Positions 8,780-15,587 of a stretch of 64,000 nucleotides of DNA are shown piece after piece. Both the position numbers and the translations under genes were made by a program. The notes below the pieces were generated by a model, which searched no databases, had not been told where the DNA came from, and worked only from the letters and a program-made list of their open reading frames with translations. Origin of the DNA: Dysgonomonas mossii (lineage in GTDB: Bacteria > Bacteroidota > Bacteroidia > Bacteroidales > Dysgonomonadaceae). The DNA lies in NCBI RefSeq assembly GCF_004569505.1, contig NZ_SPPK01000003.1, positions 1 to 64,000 of the forward strand. The letters are read 5' to 3'. Each line of letters starts with the position of its first letter. The stretch's first letter is position 1.

Positions 8780-9283
8780 ATGATGATGAATGTAAGTGAT
8801 TTGATAATCAGTTCCGTATTTATAGGTGTGGGTGCTACAATAGTAATGGATGTTGTAGCAATAATTCTAAAAAAGGTGTTTAATATTTCAACCCTTAATT
8901 ATAGTTTAGTGGGTAGATGGATTGGTTATTTTCCCAAAGGAAAATTTATGCATCAGAGTGTAGCAGATCTAGCTCCTATAAAAGGAGAAACTGCACTAGA
9001 TTGGACTGCTCATTACTGTATTGGTATTACTTTCGCTTTTCTGATGTTGCTAATATGGGGAGATTCGTGATTGTTGCACCCAACTGTCGTTTTACCAGTC
9101 GTTTATGGTATTGTTACTACTCTGGCTTCGTGGGTACTGATGCAACCAGCCTTTGGACAAGGAATAGCAGCATCAAAAACTCCACATCCGTGGAAGGCGA
9201 GAGCACGAAGTCTAATGACACATGCCGTCTATGGATTAGGCATCTATATCGTTGCTTGGTGTTTTAATTATATTTCTATATAA
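8780..9283 (+). pseudogene. DUF2938-family membrane protein, interrupted by an in-frame TGA
   Basis: The reading frame starting at 8780 continues through a TGA at 9068-9070 to a natural stop at 9281-9283. Both halves match the DUF2938 family: MMMNVSDLIISSVFIGVGATIVMD at the start, KGETALDWTAHYCIGI in the middle, and LMQPAFGQGIAASKTPHPWKARARSLMTHAVYGLGIYI at the end. Full length would be about 167 residues with three or four membrane segments, normal for the family. The stop replaces what is probably a Trp codon (TGG to TGA) before LLHPTVV. There is no sign of a selenocysteine element or of frame slippage. The function of the family is unknown; neighbouring AraC regulators are common. I read it as a recent nonsense pseudogene. 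Confidence 0.75.
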
Positions 9284-9345
9284 TAACGCAGATTTGTTTT
9301 ATCATTAAACATATGTATACCAGCAAACTGAGGGGCTCTGCTCTC

Positions 9346-9505
9346 TTATATTCGAAGATGGGGAGTTCTTTGTTTCCGGTAAAGAGACTCCTCATTAATC
9401 TTTTCGATGTGACTTACGTTGACTAGATACGAATTATCTATTCTAAAGAAATATTGTTTAGATAAGATTCCTTCTAGTGAAACCATTGTTTGATACATGA
9501 CATAG
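9346..9505 (-). pseudogene. LytTR DNA-binding domain fragment
   Basis: The minus-strand translation MVSLEGILSKQYFFRIDNSY followed by LVNVSHIEKINEESLYRK is the middle of a LytTR domain, as found at the C-terminus of LytR/AgrA response regulators. There is no upstream receiver domain, and the frame degenerates after the YRK segment. About 55 residues survive. The 5' side of the fragment abuts a recombinase fragment on the opposite strand at about 9500, so this is a rearrangement scar. Confidence 0.6.
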
Positions 9506-9705
9506 GTTTTACCTTCTACGTAGCCAGGCACACATTTGCCACAACGGTTACTTTAGCCAATAAAGTAACTATGGAAAATGTTGCTAAGATGCTTGGTCAT
9601 TCTTCTACCCGTATGACACAACATTATGCAAAAGTTCTTGATCAAAGTATTATGGAAGATATGATAAATGTAGATAGCAAAATTTCGAACCTTAAATTGA
9701 AATAG
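9505..9705 (+). pseudogene. Tyrosine recombinase C-terminal fragment
   Basis: The frame from 9490 encodes FTFYVARHTFATTVTLANK and MLGHSSTRMTQHYAKVLDQSI. This is the C-terminal catalytic part of a phage-type integrase: Arg and His of the ARHTF box, a GHSS box with its His, and the Tyr nucleophile in TQHYAKV. The N-terminal domain and the first catalytic Arg box are missing. About 65 residues remain, ending at a TAG at 9703. It probably derives from a Bacteroidota conjugative or mobilisable element integrase and marks the left edge of the island that carries the ORF6N and HTH genes. Confidence 0.75.
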
Positions 9706-9713
9706 TTATAGAT

Positions 9714-10211
9714 TTGCAAGTAATTCAAAATCGGATATATGAGATAAGAGGCTGTAGAGTTATGTTAGATTTCGATTTAGCCGAGCGTTACCAAGTTTCA
9801 ACAAAGGCCTTAAAGCAAGCAGTCAAAAGAAATTTGCAGAGATTTCCTGAAGACTTTATGTTTGAAATGAATAGTGAAGAGTGGGAAATCTTGAGGTCAC
9901 AAATTGTGACCTCAAGTTGGGGTGGTACACGATATATGCCCTTTGTCTTTACAGAGCAAGGTGTTGCTATGTTATCCAGTGTATTAAGAAGTGAAATCGC
10001 GATCGAAGTCAATATCTCAATTATGCGGGCTTTTGTAAAAATGAGAGAGCTTTCTTCTCGCTATAGTGAATTAAACCAAAAACTTGAAACCTTTATGATT
10101 GATACTAACATCCAATTCAATGAAGTTTATCAGGCTCTTACTGAATTGGCTAGTAAAAAGGAATCAGAGGATAAACCCAGAAAGAAAGTCGGGTTTGTGA
10201 AAGATGAATAA
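9714..10211 (+). CDS. ORF6N-domain DNA-binding protein
   Basis: 165 residues, start taken at TTG 9714 because the frame upstream has a stop at 9693 and no ATG. The N-terminal IQNRIYEIRGCRVMLDFDLAERY, VKRNLQRFPEDFMFEM and PFVFTEQGVAMLSSVLRS blocks are the ORF6N domain of phage KilA-N-type antirepressors and mobile-element proteins. The C-terminal half is helical (ELSSRYSELNQKLETFM), probably a coiled coil. The SQIVTSS segment is encoded by a perfect DNA palindrome (9890-9916) which recurs in the terminator after the gene. It lies directly behind a recombinase fragment, supporting a mobile-element origin. DNA binding and a regulatory role are inferred from the family. Confidence 0.85.
   Translation: MQVIQNRIYEIRGCRVMLDFDLAERYQVSTKALKQAVKRNLQRFPEDFMFEMNSEEWEILRSQIVTSSWGGTRYMPFVFTEQGVAMLSSVLRSEIAIEVNISIMRAFVKMRELSSRYSELNQKLETFMIDTNIQFNEVYQALTELASKKESEDKPRKKVGFVKDE
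9890..9916. promoter_or_regulatory. Perfect 13+1+13 palindrome inside the ORF6N gene
   Basis: Arms CTTGAGGTCACAA and TTGTGACCTCAAG are exact inverted copies around one A. The 17-base core GGTCACAAATTGTGACC occurs again at 10258-10274. A palindrome this good within coding sequence suggests an operator or a structured mRNA element; function unproven. Confidence 0.6.
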
Positions 10212-10251
10212 GCTTAAAGGTCACGGAGTGTGATCTTAAAATAAGAAGTAG

Positions 10252-10287
10252 ATAGCCGGTCACAAATTGTGACCGGCTATTTTTTTG
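10252..10287 (+). terminator. Strong rho-independent terminator after the ORF6N gene
   Basis: Arms ATAGCCGGTCACAA and TTGTGACCGGCTAT (10252-10265, 10267-10280) pair perfectly, followed by seven T. The core GGTCACAAATTGTGACC equals that of the intragenic palindrome at 9890-9916. A third imperfect dyad with GGTCAC and GTGATC lies at 10214-10239. Confidence 0.9.
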
Positions 10288-10321
10288 CTGCCCCTTCCCG
10301 AAAAAGACAATTTGAATCAAA

Positions 10322-10348
10322 CCGACAAATTCCGACAAAACCCGACAA
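10322..10348 (+). repeat. Three CCGACAA repeats with exact 10-bp period
   Basis: CCGACAA occurs at 10322, 10332 and 10342, always on the same strand and one helical turn apart. Such iteron-like phasing fits a protein-binding array upstream of the HTH gene at 10458, perhaps an operator, excisionase site or attachment-site accessory element. Confidence 0.6.
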
Positions 10349-10457
10349 TTACCCACACAGCTATGTATATCAGGTATTTATGTAATTTATAATTCTATAT
10401 TCGCTTTTGATTTGCAAATCATCAAATAGTTTATGTTGTTTAATTAAATGAATCATT

Positions 10458-10730
10458 ATGGAAATAACGAACATAGATAAAGCTGTATTTGAAGCTATGA
10501 TATTACAGTTTCGAAGCCTGAAGGATAGAATTGATCTCTTATGCAGTAAGTATAAAAGTAAAGGATTGGATCAGTGGCTCGACAATCAGGATGTATGCCT
10601 GATGCTTAATATATCTCCCCGTACTCTACAAACTTATAGAGATACAGGAAGGATTAGTTTCAGCCGTATGAATAATAAAATCTACTATAGGGTTTCGGAT
10701 ATTGAAGAGATTCTGAAATCAGACAAATAA
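10458..10730 (+). CDS. Small HTH (excisionase-like) protein, type A copy 1
   Basis: 90 residues. The C-terminal half is an HTH_17/MerR-like winged helix: DQWLDNQDVCLMLNISPR then TLQTYRDTGRISFSR and YYRVSDIEEIL. The N-terminal 40 residues are helical. Proteins of this type act as excisionases or regulators in Bacteroidota conjugative and mobilisable elements. It is the first of four such genes arranged A-B-A'-B'. Gap to the next gene is 27 bases, so they are probably co-transcribed. Confidence 0.8.
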   Translation: MEITNIDKAVFEAMILQFRSLKDRIDLLCSKYKSKGLDQWLDNQDVCLMLNISPRTLQTYRDTGRISFSRMNNKIYYRVSDIEEILKSDK

Positions 10731-10757
10731 AAGCATAAAACATATAACTAAAATATT

Positions 10758-11054
10758 ATGGAAGAATTAATTACAAAACGCAACAAAGATGTTGTTGTAT
10801 TTTTTGAAGGTCTGGAAGAAATGATTGCCTGTTTGGAAGAAACATTCGAGGAAACCAGACCCTTAGTTAATGCAGAACGCTATCTGACAGACAAGGAGGT
10901 TGCCGGAATATTGAAAGTCAGCCGCAGGACTTTACATGATTATCGCAATCAGGGAGTACTTTCTTACATACTGTTAGGCGGTAAGGTCTTATATAAAGAA
11001 TCGGATTTGGAGAAGACATTAAATGATAATTATGTCAAAGCTTTTCAAAACTGA
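10758..11054 (+). CDS. Small HTH (excisionase-like) protein, type B copy 1
   Basis: 98 residues. N-terminal acidic helix (VVVFFEGLEEMIACLEETFEE), then the HTH: RYLTDKEVAGILKVSRRTLH, DYRNQGVLSYILLGGKVLYKESDLE. It differs from type A by the RRTLHDYR recognition helix and the GGKVLYKESD wing. Its counterpart B' is at 11449. A possible attenuator hairpin follows (AGAGAAAGAAGG / CCTCTTTCTCT at about 11086-11120), with no clear T run. Confidence 0.8.
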   Translation: MEELITKRNKDVVVFFEGLEEMIACLEETFEETRPLVNAERYLTDKEVAGILKVSRRTLHDYRNQGVLSYILLGGKVLYKESDLEKTLNDNYVKAFQN

Positions 11055-11153
11055 ACAAGTTGGAGGATAATCTATTTTTAGACAGAGAAAGAAGGGGCTA
11101 GACCCGACCTCTTTCTCTGCTCTATTACTATAAACAGTTACAAATAAATTAAT

Positions 11154-11444
11154 ATGGAAAAAGAATTTATAATGATTGAGAAAGATGTTTTCAATAAAAT
11201 GTTGGAACGCCTGGCCAAGTTTGACAAACTTGTCAATGTTCTATTTAACAAGAACAATCGAGGGAGTACCACTAAATGGCTGGATACACAAGAAGCCTGC
11301 TCTATTCTGTGCATTACTCCCCAAACACTAAAGATTTACCGGGATACGGGAAGACTTGGATACTCCAAAATTGAAGGAAGAATTCTTTACCTGAAAAGCG
11401 ACATCCAGGATTTTCTGAATAATAATGAAATGCCTAACAAATAA
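11154..11444 (+). CDS. Small HTH (excisionase-like) protein, type A copy 2
   Basis: 96 residues, paralogous to the protein at 10458: TKWLDTQEACSILCITPQTL, KIYRDTGRLGYSKIEGRILYLKSDIQ aligns with it over the whole HTH with the same YRDTGR element. It is followed four bases later by the type B copy. The duplication A-B to A'-B' is old, because the copies differ at many positions. Confidence 0.8.
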   Translation: MEKEFIMIEKDVFNKMLERLAKFDKLVNVLFNKNNRGSTTKWLDTQEACSILCITPQTLKIYRDTGRLGYSKIEGRILYLKSDIQDFLNNNEMPNK

Positions 11445-11448
11445 TTAT

Positions 11449-11745
11449 ATGATTATGAAAAAGATAACAGAATCAGATGCCAGAGTCTCATACTTCTTTA
11501 ACACCATAGATCGTATAACCCTGCTGCTCGAAGATTTGCTAGCCAGCCAAAAGCCTTTATTGAACGGCGAGCGTTATATTACAGATGAAGATCTGTCGGA
11601 ACTCTTAAAAGTACATCGGCGTACATTAAATGACTATCGTAAGAAAGGGATCTTGCGCTATATCTATTTTGGAGGGAAGGTTCTTTACCGCGAGTCAGAT
11701 ATACAGCGGGTTTTAAATGAACTTTATATGCCTAAGTGGCGATAG
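11449..11745 (+). CDS. Small HTH (excisionase-like) protein, type B copy 2
   Basis: About 98 residues from the ATG at 11449; the ATG at 11455 is an equally good start, whereas the in-frame ATG at 11425 would overlap the upstream gene. HTH segment RYITDEDLSELLKVHRRTLN, DYRKKGILRYIYFGGKVLYRESDIQ matches the type B copy at 10758. Last of the four-gene array; a bidirectional terminator follows at 11788-11820. Confidence 0.8.
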   Translation: MIMKKITESDARVSYFFNTIDRITLLLEDLLASQKPLLNGERYITDEDLSELLKVHRRTLNDYRKKGILRYIYFGGKVLYRESDIQRVLNELYMPKWR

Positions 11746-11787
11746 TCCCGAGTTTGAACAAGAGATATGTAACTATTTTCAAGAAAA

Positions 11788-11820
11788 TAAGGCAGAAAAC
11801 ATATCTCATTTTCTGCCTTA
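11788..11820. terminator. Bidirectional terminator between HTH array and RNA-repair operon
   Basis: TAAGGCAGAAAA (11788-11799) and TTTTCTGCCTTA (11809-11820) pair perfectly around a 9-base loop. It separates the convergent HTH array (plus) and the HD-PNK gene (minus). Confidence 0.85.
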
Positions 11821-11826
11821 TCAATC

Positions 11827-12933
11827 TTATACAATATACTCTACCTCATGTACTTCCATCAATTGAGGAATATCCAGTTTGGAAAGTAACTTATCCAGAA
11901 CATTTTCAGGTAAAGGGTATTCCCTGTTACGATTTTGGCTTCGCCACTGTTCATAAGGCTTTTCCAAATATACAATCTTCACTTTTGCTCCATAAGAGAC
12001 AAATAGATCAAGTAACTGGCTTCGCATCTGTTGAGTTATGTTCGTAGCATTCCAAACAAAGTTTTGTCCTTTCCGTAGATAAGTACGGGCTTCTTCCTTT
12101 GCCGTTTGCACGACCCATCCATTACCTGATTTATCGGTCGGACTGATCTTATGTTTGCGACGGATGACATCAAGACTGACAACAGGAATATCCTTATCCA
12201 AGGATTGGATATAATGATCTTTACCCATTCCCGGCAGGCCGGACATCATAGTTACTTCACACTTGAAATTCTCGAACGGAACATATTCCACATAACTATC
12301 TTCTGTATTGAAATAGTGAAAACGGGCAGCATCGGTCACAAACTCTTTTTTCTTATCCCAGCAATCATGCTCTTTGCAAAATAGTTCGAAATACTCTAAA
12401 GCATCCAATACTTTGCCGGCATCTTCACAAATACGTCCTCGAATATCTGCTTCAGCCAATATTCGCAGATGTTGCATATTGGTACGTTGATTTATCTCCA
12501 GCATTTTTCTCAAAGGTTCAGGCTTATCCATCATCCAAAGAGGAAATCCGTGAAAGCGAACCAATGATGTGATCTGCTCGCGAATATCAAACGGTGTCGG
12601 TACATCCCTGAATAAAATTGTACGTGCAGTATATTCTCCCCTTCGGGCATGACCGTTCGCCGAAATATTTCCATTGCCTTCATCTACTGATGTTGAGCGT
12701 TTTTCTATATCGTGCATTAATGCTGCAGCCCAAAGGATTTCTTTATCCTGTTCATCTAAATTCTGAAAGGATGATAATTTTAGTAGCTCATCTAATACCA
12801 TCTGAGTATGAATAGCCACATTTCCCTCTGCATGATGAATCTTATGTTGCTCCACATACTTCATTTCATCAACCCACGAAAATTGCCTTTCAAGGGATGC
12901 CCAGTCTTTATTCTTTGTCAATTGCCAAATCAT
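11827..12933 (-). CDS. HD-phosphohydrolase / polynucleotide kinase fusion (RNA end healing)
   Basis: 368 residues. Residues about 30-220 are an HD domain (HHAEGNVAIHTQMV, then the HD pair in AALMHDIEKR), residues about 230-368 a P-loop kinase: VTMMSGLPGMGKDHYIQSL is the Walker A, SLDVIRRKHKI and VWNATNITQQMRSQLLDLF are the lid/substrate segments of the AAA_33 polynucleotide-kinase group. By analogy with Pnkp and T4 Pnk, such a protein would phosphorylate 5'-OH ends and the HD part would remove 3' or cyclic phosphates, preparing ends for ligation; that division of labour is inference. Its start overlaps the upstream RNA-ligase stop by four bases (ATGA), a strong functional link. It is the last gene of the minus-strand RNA-repair operon. 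Confidence 0.85.
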   Translation of the reverse strand: MIWQLTKNKDWASLERQFSWVDEMKYVEQHKIHHAEGNVAIHTQMVLDELLKLSSFQNLDEQDKEILWAAALMHDIEKRSTSVDEGNGNISANGHARRGEYTARTILFRDVPTPFDIREQITSLVRFHGFPLWMMDKPEPLRKMLEINQRTNMQHLRILAEADIRGRICEDAGKVLDALEYFELFCKEHDCWDKKKEFVTDAARFHYFNTEDSYVEYVPFENFKCEVTMMSGLPGMGKDHYIQSLDKDIPVVSLDVIRRKHKISPTDKSGNGWVVQTAKEEARTYLRKGQNFVWNATNITQQMRSQLLDLFVSYGAKVKIVYLEKPYEQWRSQNRNREYPLPENVLDKLLSKLDIPQLMEVHEVEYIV

Positions 12934-13643
12934 AATTTATCCTCCTTTCTATATTCTGTTTCCCAATAAAGTTTTGCACGTTTCCAGTTACGAGTCCAAT
13001 GTTCATCCGTTTTTACATGACCTTTACGGACATACTTGAAAACATTATGCATAAATTCCTCAACAGGATATTCTTCTATATTCCGTGTCACGACACCCTC
13101 ACGCGTACAGTCTTCGCCTGTAAATGGACTGAGAGAGCCAAAAACGCTTTCTTCTTTTGCCCAACTTTCTATTTTAATTTGTAATGCTTCTTTTGTTAAA
13201 TCTTTTGTTGGTTCGATAGCTAATTCGGGAACGGTTGGTAAATCAAATATCGCGGCATAAAACTTTACCTCTTCCCACGACAGCCATTTATCTAGCTGCC
13301 GTACAGCGAAAATAAAATAATATTCCTCGATGTGCTTATATTCAATCGAATGAACTGCATAAAGATTTTCGCCAAAGAGTTCTATATTTCCCAAGTCATT
13401 TTTCATCAGCTCCCAACGTTCTCTCAATTGGCTTGTCCAAAGTGATGTCGTGGGGGCAACGTGTGATCGGGCAAATACCCCAAATTGATTGAGACAATTA
13501 TTCTCTCCATCCAGTTTCTCTGTATGTACAAGGGTTTCTATCCGTTGGATATCTTCCCAGTAAGCATGATTGAATCGGTCGTCACTTGTTGTTCCCGGTG
13601 AAAAGGGAAAGTGGTAGGTACGACCATATTTTTGTGATAACAT
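12930..13643 (-). CDS. RNA ligase (nucleotidyltransferase family)
   Basis: 237 residues. EKLDGEN at residues 42-48 is motif I of covalent nucleotidyltransferases, with Lys43 as the AMP acceptor. Later conserved features are an FARSHV element (motif Ia-like), LFGENLYAVHSIEY (motif III-like) and EGVVTRN (motif IV) with KYVRKGHVK near the C-terminus as motif V. The size and motif spacing fit a compact Rnl2/DRB0094-like RNA ligase without accessory domains. It would seal 3'-OH/5'-P RNA ends using ATP. Coupled to the HD-PNK gene by a 4-base overlap. A gap of 135 bases separates it from kptA upstream. Confidence 0.85.
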   Translation of the reverse strand: MLSQKYGRTYHFPFSPGTTSDDRFNHAYWEDIQRIETLVHTEKLDGENNCLNQFGVFARSHVAPTTSLWTSQLRERWELMKNDLGNIELFGENLYAVHSIEYKHIEEYYFIFAVRQLDKWLSWEEVKFYAAIFDLPTVPELAIEPTKDLTKEALQIKIESWAKEESVFGSLSPFTGEDCTREGVVTRNIEEYPVEEFMHNVFKYVRKGHVKTDEHWTRNWKRAKLYWETEYRKEDKL

Positions 13644-13778
13644 AATTGTAATTGTTTCGTTTATAAATATATAAATTTCTTATCTGATAAATTTTCAGGT
13701 TTATCAGACAGATAAAATAGGGAGCATATCCCTTATGAAACTAACAATTACATGATTTCTAATTTTTTATACTGTTAT

Positions 13779-14321
13779 TTACTTCGATATATATTTCACA
13801 TCTACATAATCTGTCAGCCAAACTCCATTATCCGATTGATAAAAAAGAATGCCATCCTGGTGCATTTTGCCTGTCATAATAGTTAAGACAATAACTTTTC
13901 CATGCCGTGAACCGACCTTTGTTGCTGTTTCCTTATCCTTGCTCAGATGTACATGCTGGCGACTACCTTTTATTATGCCTTGTTCCATAATGGACGAAAG
14001 AAATCGGGTAGCTGTTCCGTGATAGAGAAATTCAGGTGGCTCTACCGGAGATAAGGCAAGGTCAATATCGATGGAGTGTCCTTGATTAGCTCTGATTTTA
14101 TTTCGCTTTTCATTAAACGAGTAGCGTTGCTTATCATTCGTTTCCACAATTTCAATCAGGTCTTCCATTGAAAAGTGATAACGATGCTTCTTGCATTTAT
14201 CAATCAGATCTTTCACATTCGCCCAACCTTGCTCGTCAAGTTCCAATCCGATTTTGTCGGGATCGTGTCTAAGTATGAGACTCAGAAATTTACCGATCCG
14301 TTTTTTATCTTGTTCTGTCAT
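13779..14321 (-). CDS. kptA: RNA 2'-phosphotransferase KptA/Tpt1
   Basis: 180 residues, full length. RIGKFLSLILRHDPDKIGLEL is the N-terminal family signature with the catalytic RH pair; RANQGHS, HVHLSKD and GSRHGKVIVLTI supply the other conserved Arg/His residues that bind NAD and the 2'-phosphate. The enzyme moves an RNA 2'-phosphate to NAD+, releasing ADP-ribose 1'',2''-cyclic phosphate. In fungi it completes tRNA splicing; in bacteria, which lack that pathway, its role is unclear, and its place in an RNA-repair operon suggests clean-up of 2'-phosphorylated repair junctions or damaged ends. It starts 15 bases downstream of the metallopeptidase gene. Confidence 0.92.
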   Translation of the reverse strand: MTEQDKKRIGKFLSLILRHDPDKIGLELDEQGWANVKDLIDKCKKHRYHFSMEDLIEIVETNDKQRYSFNEKRNKIRANQGHSIDIDLALSPVEPPEFLYHGTATRFLSSIMEQGIIKGSRQHVHLSKDKETATKVGSRHGKVIVLTIMTGKMHQDGILFYQSDNGVWLTDYVDVKYISK

Positions 14322-14336
14322 AATTATACTCTTTTG

Positions 14337-14927
14337 TTAAAACGGAAAGTACTCAAAATACTTGTTCCATATAATTTCTTCATACTTGAAAGCATAACTT
14401 TCTGCATATTTTTCACCTCTGGCTATTATTCTTGATCTGGTATTAATTCTGTCGTGATGATGTCCCAGTTCATGAAGGAAAATATGTAGAAGCAGATATG
14501 CTTTTATCTGATTTTCTGTGAAATCGCAAATAACATGATCTTTCTTTACCTGACACTTAACTCCCAATCGGTCAAATATACTTTTATGAGCTTTGTAATA
14601 CCCTAAACTATATTCTTTTGTCATTTCTTTTTCCCATGCACATATAGCAATTACTCCATTCTGATACCATCCATCAGTATAGTAATCACCACTTGCTAAT
14701 AACACTGCATCAAACATGACATCAATCTCTTCTCGGTTTGGTAATATTTCCAAAAATTGCTTTATATCCCTTTTCTTCAGAAAATGCTTATACCCTTTTC
14801 CCGGATTCTCAATATCAATTTGAATTTCGTCTTGGTATGTATTCCAGTAATTAGGGGTTTTAGCATGTCTGTTTTTCCTTTGTACAGTTCCGTTCTTTAT
14901 TCTGGTTGCTGTTCGTCTCGCAAACAT
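14337..14927 (-). CDS. Predicted zinc metallopeptidase-like protein of the RNA-repair operon
   Basis: 196 residues; I do not recognise a named family. Visible: a very basic N-terminus (MFARRTATRIKNGTVQRKNRH), suggesting nucleic-acid binding, and near residue 160 LHIFLHELGHHHDRI, an HEXXH zinc-peptidase motif with an extra His, followed by an acidic GEKYAESYAFKYEE helix that could supply a third Glu ligand. There is no signal peptide, so it should act in the cytoplasm. It is tightly packed between prfH (gap 3 bases) and kptA (gap 15 bases), so it is surely part of the operon. A protease might trim a nuclease toxin or a stalled ribosomal component; that is speculation. Confidence 0.75.
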   Translation of the reverse strand: MFARRTATRIKNGTVQRKNRHAKTPNYWNTYQDEIQIDIENPGKGYKHFLKKRDIKQFLEILPNREEIDVMFDAVLLASGDYYTDGWYQNGVIAICAWEKEMTKEYSLGYYKAHKSIFDRLGVKCQVKKDHVICDFTENQIKAYLLLHIFLHELGHHHDRINTRSRIIARGEKYAESYAFKYEEIIWNKYFEYFPF

Positions 14928-14930
14928 AAT

Positions 14931-15557
14931 CTACTTTATTAATGGTTCTTGTATTACTTTCACCGGATTTCCTCTTTCGAGGCTATTATGATTATCCCAA
15001 TTCTCCTGTGCTTTTTGCATAGTCTGTTCTATATTCCATGCCGAAAGTTTAATTAATAGCCGCTCAGTTGCCAACTTCTTGTTTTGTAATTGCGACCGCT
15101 GATCAGATGCTGTTACACTCATTCCCGACGGAGCATGAGTAGCTCGTACAGCCGATTCTGTTTTATTGACATGCTGACCGCCGGGACCGGAAGATCGTAA
15201 TGTTTGATAGGTGATATATTTTGTATCTATTTCACTCAGTTCTGTCGAAGTAAAGGAATTTACTCCAACAAACCAGTTTTTCCGTTTATGATAGATACGG
15301 TAAGGGCTTTGTGCTATCCATTGAATAGTTCCTTCCCATTCATCCACTATTTCATCTACCTTACTGCCTTCAAGAAATACAATTGCTGAAAACAGCGTGC
15401 GATTCATATCTACTTCCTCCCGTTCAATAACCTCAGCTATCAATCCCACCTTTCGGGCTTGTATCAGGATCTTCTCCAATACCAATGCTACTACACGGCA
15501 ACATTCGGCAGGACCACGTCCGGAAGTTATTTGTAAGTATATTTTATTATTATTCAT
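14931..15557 (-). CDS. prfH: Peptide chain release factor homologue PrfH
   Basis: 208 residues. RSSGPGGQHVNKTESAVRAT contains the GGQ tripeptide that enters the peptidyl-transferase centre and triggers peptidyl-tRNA hydrolysis; SVTASDQRSQLQNKKLA continues the domain 3 signature. The stop-codon-reading domain of RF1/RF2 is missing, as is normal for PrfH. PrfH genes occur paired with RtcB2. In E. coli-type systems this pair is linked to repair of 16S rRNA cut in the decoding centre, with PrfH freeing the stalled peptide. Here it lies 30 bases after rtcB2, consistent with that partnership. Confidence 0.93.
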   Translation of the reverse strand: MNNNKIYLQITSGRGPAECCRVVALVLEKILIQARKVGLIAEVIEREEVDMNRTLFSAIVFLEGSKVDEIVDEWEGTIQWIAQSPYRIYHKRKNWFVGVNSFTSTELSEIDTKYITYQTLRSSGPGGQHVNKTESAVRATHAPSGMSVTASDQRSQLQNKKLATERLLIKLSAWNIEQTMQKAQENWDNHNSLERGNPVKVIQEPLIK

Positions 15558-15587
15558 CTAGTTTGTTTAATAAAAGGGTCTGCGACC

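Noticed and set aside
9068..9070. In-frame TGA in the DUF2938 gene as a selenocysteine codon
   Set aside because: No selenocysteine insertion hairpin is visible after it, the family has no Cys at this point, and Trp fits the position.
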